NCBI RefSeq assembly: GCF_963576615.1
Contig: NC_088708.1
Coordinates: 54,423,196 to 54,487,195, forward strand
Direction: 5' to 3'
Length of the DNA stretch: 64,000 bases
Source of the DNA: Watersipora subatra
Taxonomy: Eukaryota; Bryozoa; Gymnolaemata; Cheilostomatida; Watersiporidae
The notes beneath the pieces are model-generated. The model saw nothing but the letters and a program-made list of their open reading frames with translations. It was not told the origin of the DNA and searched no databases. Made by a program: the position numbers and the translations under genes. Positions 59,642-64,000 of this stretch are shown here, piece after piece (within the stretch, counting starts at the first letter, position 1; the number at the start of each line of letters is the position of its first letter).

Positions 59642-60193
59642 TGGTAATATCCGTATTTGGCATGTTAATTAAAGTGAAACATTGCTGTCAGATCAGGATG
59701 TGATGGCGTGCAGTTGTCAAAGTACTTTTGTTTTTTTATTGCAGTTGCAACATTTTCTATGCTGTAGGATTTTTTCAGTTTAGCACAACATTACGTTGTA
59801 GGCGAAAATTAGCTCCACTGAAAGGAAAAAGCTTTTCAAAATTGTTGAATTATGGGAACACAACAAACCAATCATAATTGAAGTAGTTTGCTTAACGTGG
59901 CAATATCCGTATTTGGCATATTAATAAAGGTTAAACATTGCTATCAGATCGGGATGTGATCGCACGCAGTGGTCAAAGCACTTTTTGTTTTTTATTGCAA
60001 TTGGAGCATTATTCTATGCTGGAAGATTTATTAGTATATGAATATTACTCTTTAGTTGTAAGATTTTTTCAGATTTGCACAACATTACGTAGTAGGCAAA
60101 AAATAGCTCCGCTGAAAGGAAAAAGTTTTTAAACAAAGCTATTGAATTATGGGAACACAACAAACCAATAATAATTGAAGTAGTTTGCTTAAC
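59642..60193. repeat. Tandem duplication of about 260-295 bp
   Basis: Copy 1 is about 59642-59898 and copy 2 about 59899-60193. Shared words include AATATCCGTATTTGGCAT, GAATTATGGGAACACAACAA and ATTGAAGTAGTTTGCTTAAC. Copy 2 has a 35-40 bp insertion (about 60025-60060). It lies between the convergent PPM1D and ACE-like genes. Confidence 0.85.
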
Positions 60194-60345
60194 CAATAAT
60201 AATAATATTTAAAATCACAAACGCTTGAAATGATTTATATAATTGACTAACAGGGTTGTAAACTATCAGTATATGTGTCAGATTAAAGTTCAACTCTTGT
60301 TAGACTGCATAGATGGGTGTTAGCTACTTCCTGTTAGTGTGTGTT

Positions 60346-62696
60346 TTATTTGAAACTCCTAACCAGTAGAAGCATGGTCAGCAGCAGCAGTAGGGCACAT
60401 GTAGAGTGAGTAGCCGCTGATGCTACAACGCATTCAGCAGACTCCACCGAGCTCGCCTGCAATGGAAATAATTATTTATTACATTTAGACCCGCTTTCTA
60501 AGCTCTTTGTTGGCAAGAGCTGCAATCACTGCACTGGATGAATGTAAATGTTAAAACATGCTTAAAAATGGCAGGTACAGTATTTTCACACACTAGATAG
60601 ATATTCATTGAATTCTTAAAAACTAAGAACATTCTCGATACAAACAGACCAAGCTGAATATTTTAGTAGATCAAGCTCTACCGAACCATTTGACACAACC
60701 AAGTAGTTGGGTTGAGTGATTTAGTACTTGTTTACGAAAGTCAATCACTTGCTAGAGCCAAAGATTCTGTAAAGTTATATATCCTTAGATGACAGCCAAT
60801 AAAACTGAATAACTTTAAAGTAATTTCTCATTTATTCTGTCTACAACATGAAGTAACATACAATGAATGGTGTCTGAGATAAACTAGACCCTTTGCTGGA
60901 AGACTAAGATTTACAACATTGTTATGCATTATCAATTTATTCAGTTTATTTCACACACACCACTGTAGATCAATAGTAAATCCATCCCTTAAAGCAAACA
61001 ACTGTACACCTACAATGTTGCCATTAGTTTGTTCTAAATCTCAATATAAACTTTAGTTTACCAACAAAGTGTCCAGTTTATTTCACACACACCACTGTCG
61101 ATCAATAGTAAATCCATCCCTTAAAGCTAACAACTGTACACCTACAATGTTGCCATTAGTTTGTTCTAAATCTCAATATAAACTTTAGTTTACCAACAAA
61201 GGGTCTAGTTTATTTTGCTATTTATAAACGAATTTTACCACTTTAAAATCGGTTTTCAAAGTCAGAATTCAAGACAACAAGCTGAGAACACAAAACCTGG
61301 CAGGTGTATTTATTGAACAATCTTTGCCAGATTACTATTGCAGACAGACTTGAAATCTGTTTCACATGCAGATACTACTAGAGTGGTGGTATAGCTTTAG
61401 TCATACTACCTCTGGTAGATCGGTTGGACAACTATCATCCCAATTATCACCGGAATAACCATGCTCTTTATTGTACTCTTTCAGCCAATCCATGAGAGGC
61501 TGGAAGTATTCGACCAGTGGATCTGCTGAAATGTTCTTACTTCCCGTGATAGCCTCTAAGGCTATTGGCCATTCTTGTGAGGAACCAAGCTTAAGCATGT
61601 CCCTAAAAGATATCTGTTCTCATTGAGCATTTCTGCTAAGAGAGTAGGGTGGGGGATGATTGCTATGCAGACAATGATTGTAATAGAATTAGCTTCGCAT
61701 CAGCTCGCCAATAGATTACACAATTTTAAGAAACTTCATTGCAAAATTTTTTGATCGGTAACAAATCATGGTAGCCTCAGCTCCAAGATGAAATGTCATT
61801 TGTCTGCAAGTGAGTTTTATATTTCACAATATAAACTATATTAAGGTGCAACAATTTTGTTTAATATTTGTGTATATGTAAACCTTAAAGGTTGACTTGC
61901 AACAAAGTTCACATTAAAGTTATTCGGTATCAAAAGGCTCACCATGTTTTATTCTGCTGCGTTGTAGGTACAAAATATGTGGAAATGTGATTACAACCTC
62001 TTAAAAGCTCAAAAACGAATAGTGTATCACAGCCATCAAGAAAACGTCGTAGGTTGGAATTCCTTTATTTTGTTGACGTACTTAACTCGACGTGGTTATT
62101 GGTTTGACACGTGATATTATCACGTGAATTGAAAGGCCATGAAAGTTGCAGTTTGCATTTATATTTTGGAGTTGCCTACTCATGACTTGCTTGTTTTATT
62201 TGTGAATCAAACAGAAACATTACTTCTTGTCCCTTGAGCAAATCTGTTGTGAGACTAATCATTCTATGCTCCAAAAATGTTTAAGCGAATTCTAAAAGTA
62301 GGAGTAATGTCTCAACAATGAAGTGAACTAGGCCAAGCAAACCCCCGCTAGCATCACTATGCTTATAAGCCATCAAAATGAGCGACCTTTTTTATTCTGA
62401 AGTCCAACTGATGCAAAGTGAATCGAAAAATTTGTTTGTATTGATGCTTAAGTAGCTGTGAGACCAATTTCAAACAAGGTTTTTAGGATATGTAAAAAGG
62501 AAGGATAAAATGTACCTTACTAATAATTGCTATTTTGCACTTAGGATTTGGCAATATGAAAGCAACTTCTTACCCGAGTAGTTTTCCAGCCTCTTGCGAT
62601 TGATAAATATCACATTTGTATAGCGGTCCTACGTGATTGGCTGCTCTGCACAATGCTTTGTGAAACTGGAACTGCAGGACAAAACTGACAAAGTAT
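60346..62696 (-). CDS. ACE: Angiotensin-converting-enzyme-like peptidase, 3' part (3 exons)
   Basis: Coding order: 62696-62574, 61602-61410, 60456-60346; 427 nt, about 142 residues; phases agree and the 5' exons lie beyond the window or were not found. The first exon reads [19 protein letters not shown] then [18 protein letters not shown], diagnostic of the C-terminal half of the M2 (ACE) catalytic domain. The second continues [20 protein letters not shown] and [12 protein letters not shown]. The last exon ends [16 protein letters not shown], a hydrophobic anchor with a four-residue tail, either a membrane span or a GPI signal. The HEXXH zinc site would lie upstream, so activity cannot be judged. 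The family removes C-terminal dipeptides outside the cell. The intron nearest the window edge carries a strong palindrome. Confidence 0.9.
60457..60930. other. Last ACE intron, left part
   Basis: No feature was supported apart from the flanking tandem repeat at 60942. Confidence 0.4.
60942..61205. repeat. 132-bp tandem pair
   Basis: Two nearly identical units (period 132) with CAGTTTATTTCACACACACC, CATCCCTTAAAGC and CCATTAGTTTGTTCTAAATC. It is related to the diverged units at 11390-11630. Their near identity implies a recent duplication. Confidence 0.9.
61885..62170. mobile_element. Copy of the palindromic element arm
   Basis: GGTTGACTTGCAACAAAG and GGAAATGTGATTACAACCTC match 48719-48900. 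Its later part, CACGTGAATTGAAAGGCC, matches the inner right arm at about 50750 in reverse. Located in an ACE intron; only one arm is evident. Confidence 0.65.
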
Positions 62697-62714
62697 CTAC
62701 AAAACAACATTGAT

Positions 62715-62748
62715 ATGTACGTACGGAAACATGTTTCCGTACGTACAT
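62715..62748. repeat. 34-bp perfect palindrome
   Basis: The arms read GTACGTACGGAAACATG and inverse with no spacer, followed by a partial third copy to 62781. It begins 19 bp upstream of the visible ACE exon's acceptor side, in the intron. Confidence 0.9.
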
Positions 62749-63483
62749 GTACGTATGTTTCCGTACGTACATGTATGTACGGTAATAAGAATTTTGCTTA
62801 TAGGTGTTTTAATGGCAAGCGAAGAAATTAATGCTAAAGATATTGTCCCAAATACGATCATTTTGTAATATTTCCTTCTCCGCTGTAAGCTAGGTTCACG
62901 TGTTATATACTTGGTCTAAGCTGCTCTAAATGCTGTATGAAACTTACCGTATATTACGTGTATAATGTTTGCCGTAATCAAGATCACAAGCAAGCAGTGT
63001 TCGAAATGGGGGTACGCAGGGGTACAGCGTACCCCTAAGAAGAATTAGTGGGGGTACTCCCTAGGACTCGTACCCCCTCCTATAAAGTTGCTCATATCTT
63101 ATTAAATGCGGTAAAACCGGAATGAAGTGAAATATTCACACAACGTTTTTTTCCTTTTCTTTCCGAACTTATATTAGCTCGAGTTCATTACACCGAACTG
63201 TAATGAACTGTTTTTGGGACGAGAGAAGCGCGCTACTAAACTTTAATTTCTTCAGTCAATTTTGTGCTAATATAGCGGATCAACTAGATTGTTTTGTTAA
63301 CCTGATAACCGATCAGTTTTCTTTCAATCAACACAATCGACGGGACCCTGTGTCGGTTGCCCTGTGAAACCCTCGAATAGCTTAAGATTAATCATTGCTT
63401 GGATTCTTCTCTTGTGTTTTGGATGGTAGTTTTGAATAATTTTTTGTTTATTATACTAGTTTCTTCGTTTCTTTCAATTCATA

Positions 63484-63520
63484 ATGAAACAGCTTGGGCC
63501 AATAGATAACTTCTTTAAAG
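63484..63520 (+). CDS. Putative first coding exon of a hAT-type transposase
   Basis: ATG then MKQLGPIDNFFK, ending at a GTGAGT donor at 63521. An N-terminus of the type MK..xIDxFFK is common in hAT/ZMYM-type transposases with a following zinc finger. The next exon is not in the window or not recognised, so this is tentative. Confidence 0.4.
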
Positions 63521-63698
63521 GTGAGTAAGAATTAATGACTGTCATGAATTTAGAGTCTGTATTTAAAAAAATAGTGAGTGACTGAGCTTATCATGTAATA
63601 ATATTCATGGTGGCTTGGAGATGGGACTGTCTTGTGTCTGGGGTCTGTGTGGACTGTCCATAGGGTTTTTTGACTCCAGTCATAGACTATATGACTCA

Positions 63699-63725
63699 TA
63701 TGACTATGGAGTCTCCATAGTCATA
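63699..63725. repeat. 27-bp palindrome around GACTATGGAG
   Basis: 13-bp arms (TATGACTATGGAG and its inverse) around a single T, in a stretch where TATGACT is repeated several times. Confidence 0.85.
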
Positions 63726-63839
63726 GAGTGTACAGGTTGTGCAGCTAAGCCCACTTTTAATTTCTTACTAAACACAACACAGGGTTTTAAGTTATGGAAA
63801 ACAGCATAATTTAGGGGCATTCATGCTAAAAAAAATTCC

Positions 63840-63859
63840 GGGGGGGGGGGGGGGGGGGG
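63840..63859. repeat. G20 homopolymer followed by TACCCCC
   Basis: Twenty consecutive G, followed by GTACCCCCAGACCCCCTC-type C runs that could pair back on it. The true length may be uncertain because such tracts are hard to sequence. Confidence 0.9.
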
Positions 63860-64000
63860 TACCCCCAGACCCCCTCACCTGAGAGGGTGCAGCGCCCTTT
63901 TCAGACTCACCCTGTGAGCAGCAAGCAGGGCCGTTAGCCCCGGACACTACCCTTCTGGCATGACAGAGAGTACCCCCAAGAATCTCTCTCCACTTCAGAC

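Larger units (their letters stand above)
62994..64000 (+). mobile_element. hAT-type transposon, 5' part (runs off the window)
   Basis: It begins with CAGTGTTCGAAATGGGGG, which has the CAG-type end of hAT elements, then repeated GGGGTAC/GTACCCC words, a short coding start (63484) and a G20 tract. The family call rests on the end wording and on the N-terminal peptide. The right end and target duplication are outside the window or not resolved. Confidence 0.5.

Overview
The window is nuclear DNA from a metazoan, most likely a marine invertebrate (perhaps a lophotrochozoan; inferred from gene content and repeat style, not proven). It is AT-rich. Genes are split into short exons by GT-AG introns of about 0.1 to 9 kb, and the introns are loaded with transposon copies and simple repeats. 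No tRNA, rRNA or CRISPR feature was seen.

Four host genes can be read exon by exon. (1) 1546-22585 (+): the last 12 exons of an extracellular laminin-G/EGF protein with the order LG-EGF-LG-EGF-LG, best matched to pikachurin (EGFLAM), with agrin or perlecan as alternatives. (2) 23242-35479 (-): a complete ten-exon GNPAT, the peroxisomal dihydroxyacetone-phosphate acyltransferase that starts ether-lipid synthesis; it ends in the peroxisomal signal AKL. (3) 35793-59037 (+): a complete eight-exon PPM1D/Wip1-like PP2C phosphatase. (4) 60346-62696 (-): the last three exons of an angiotensin-converting-enzyme-like peptidase with a C-terminal hydrophobic anchor. Splice phases agree across every junction in all four. 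GNPAT and PPM1D are divergent, with 313 bp between their start codons. The EGFLAM-like/GNPAT and PPM1D/ACE pairs are convergent.

Mobile DNA fills the rest. PPM1D intron 2 holds an apparently intact 4.03-kb PIF/Harbinger transposon (41108-45139) with perfect 17-bp inverted ends, a TAA target duplication, a DDE transposase on + and a MADF-BESS DNA-binding partner on -. Two 1.35-kb hAT-type non-autonomous elements built almost entirely of CTAGTGCA words (24633-25978 and 49222-50588) have perfect 8-bp target duplications and different cores; the second sits inside an older palindromic element. Smaller inverted-repeat elements lie at 15503, 30859, 39469, 46370, 47526 and 57797. A family with Helitron-like ends recurs mainly in the EGFLAM-like introns. 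A Ty3/Gypsy fossil (8029-10160, -) adjoins an open antisense two-finger C2H2 ORF (7606-8034, +) with its own TATA-like box. The last kilobase looks like the start of another hAT-type element.

The genes do not form a pathway. Points of interest are the two-gene Harbinger, the CTAGTGCA elements, the antisense zinc-finger ORF, and two PPM1D introns in which a transposon ends only about 40 bp before the 3' splice site.
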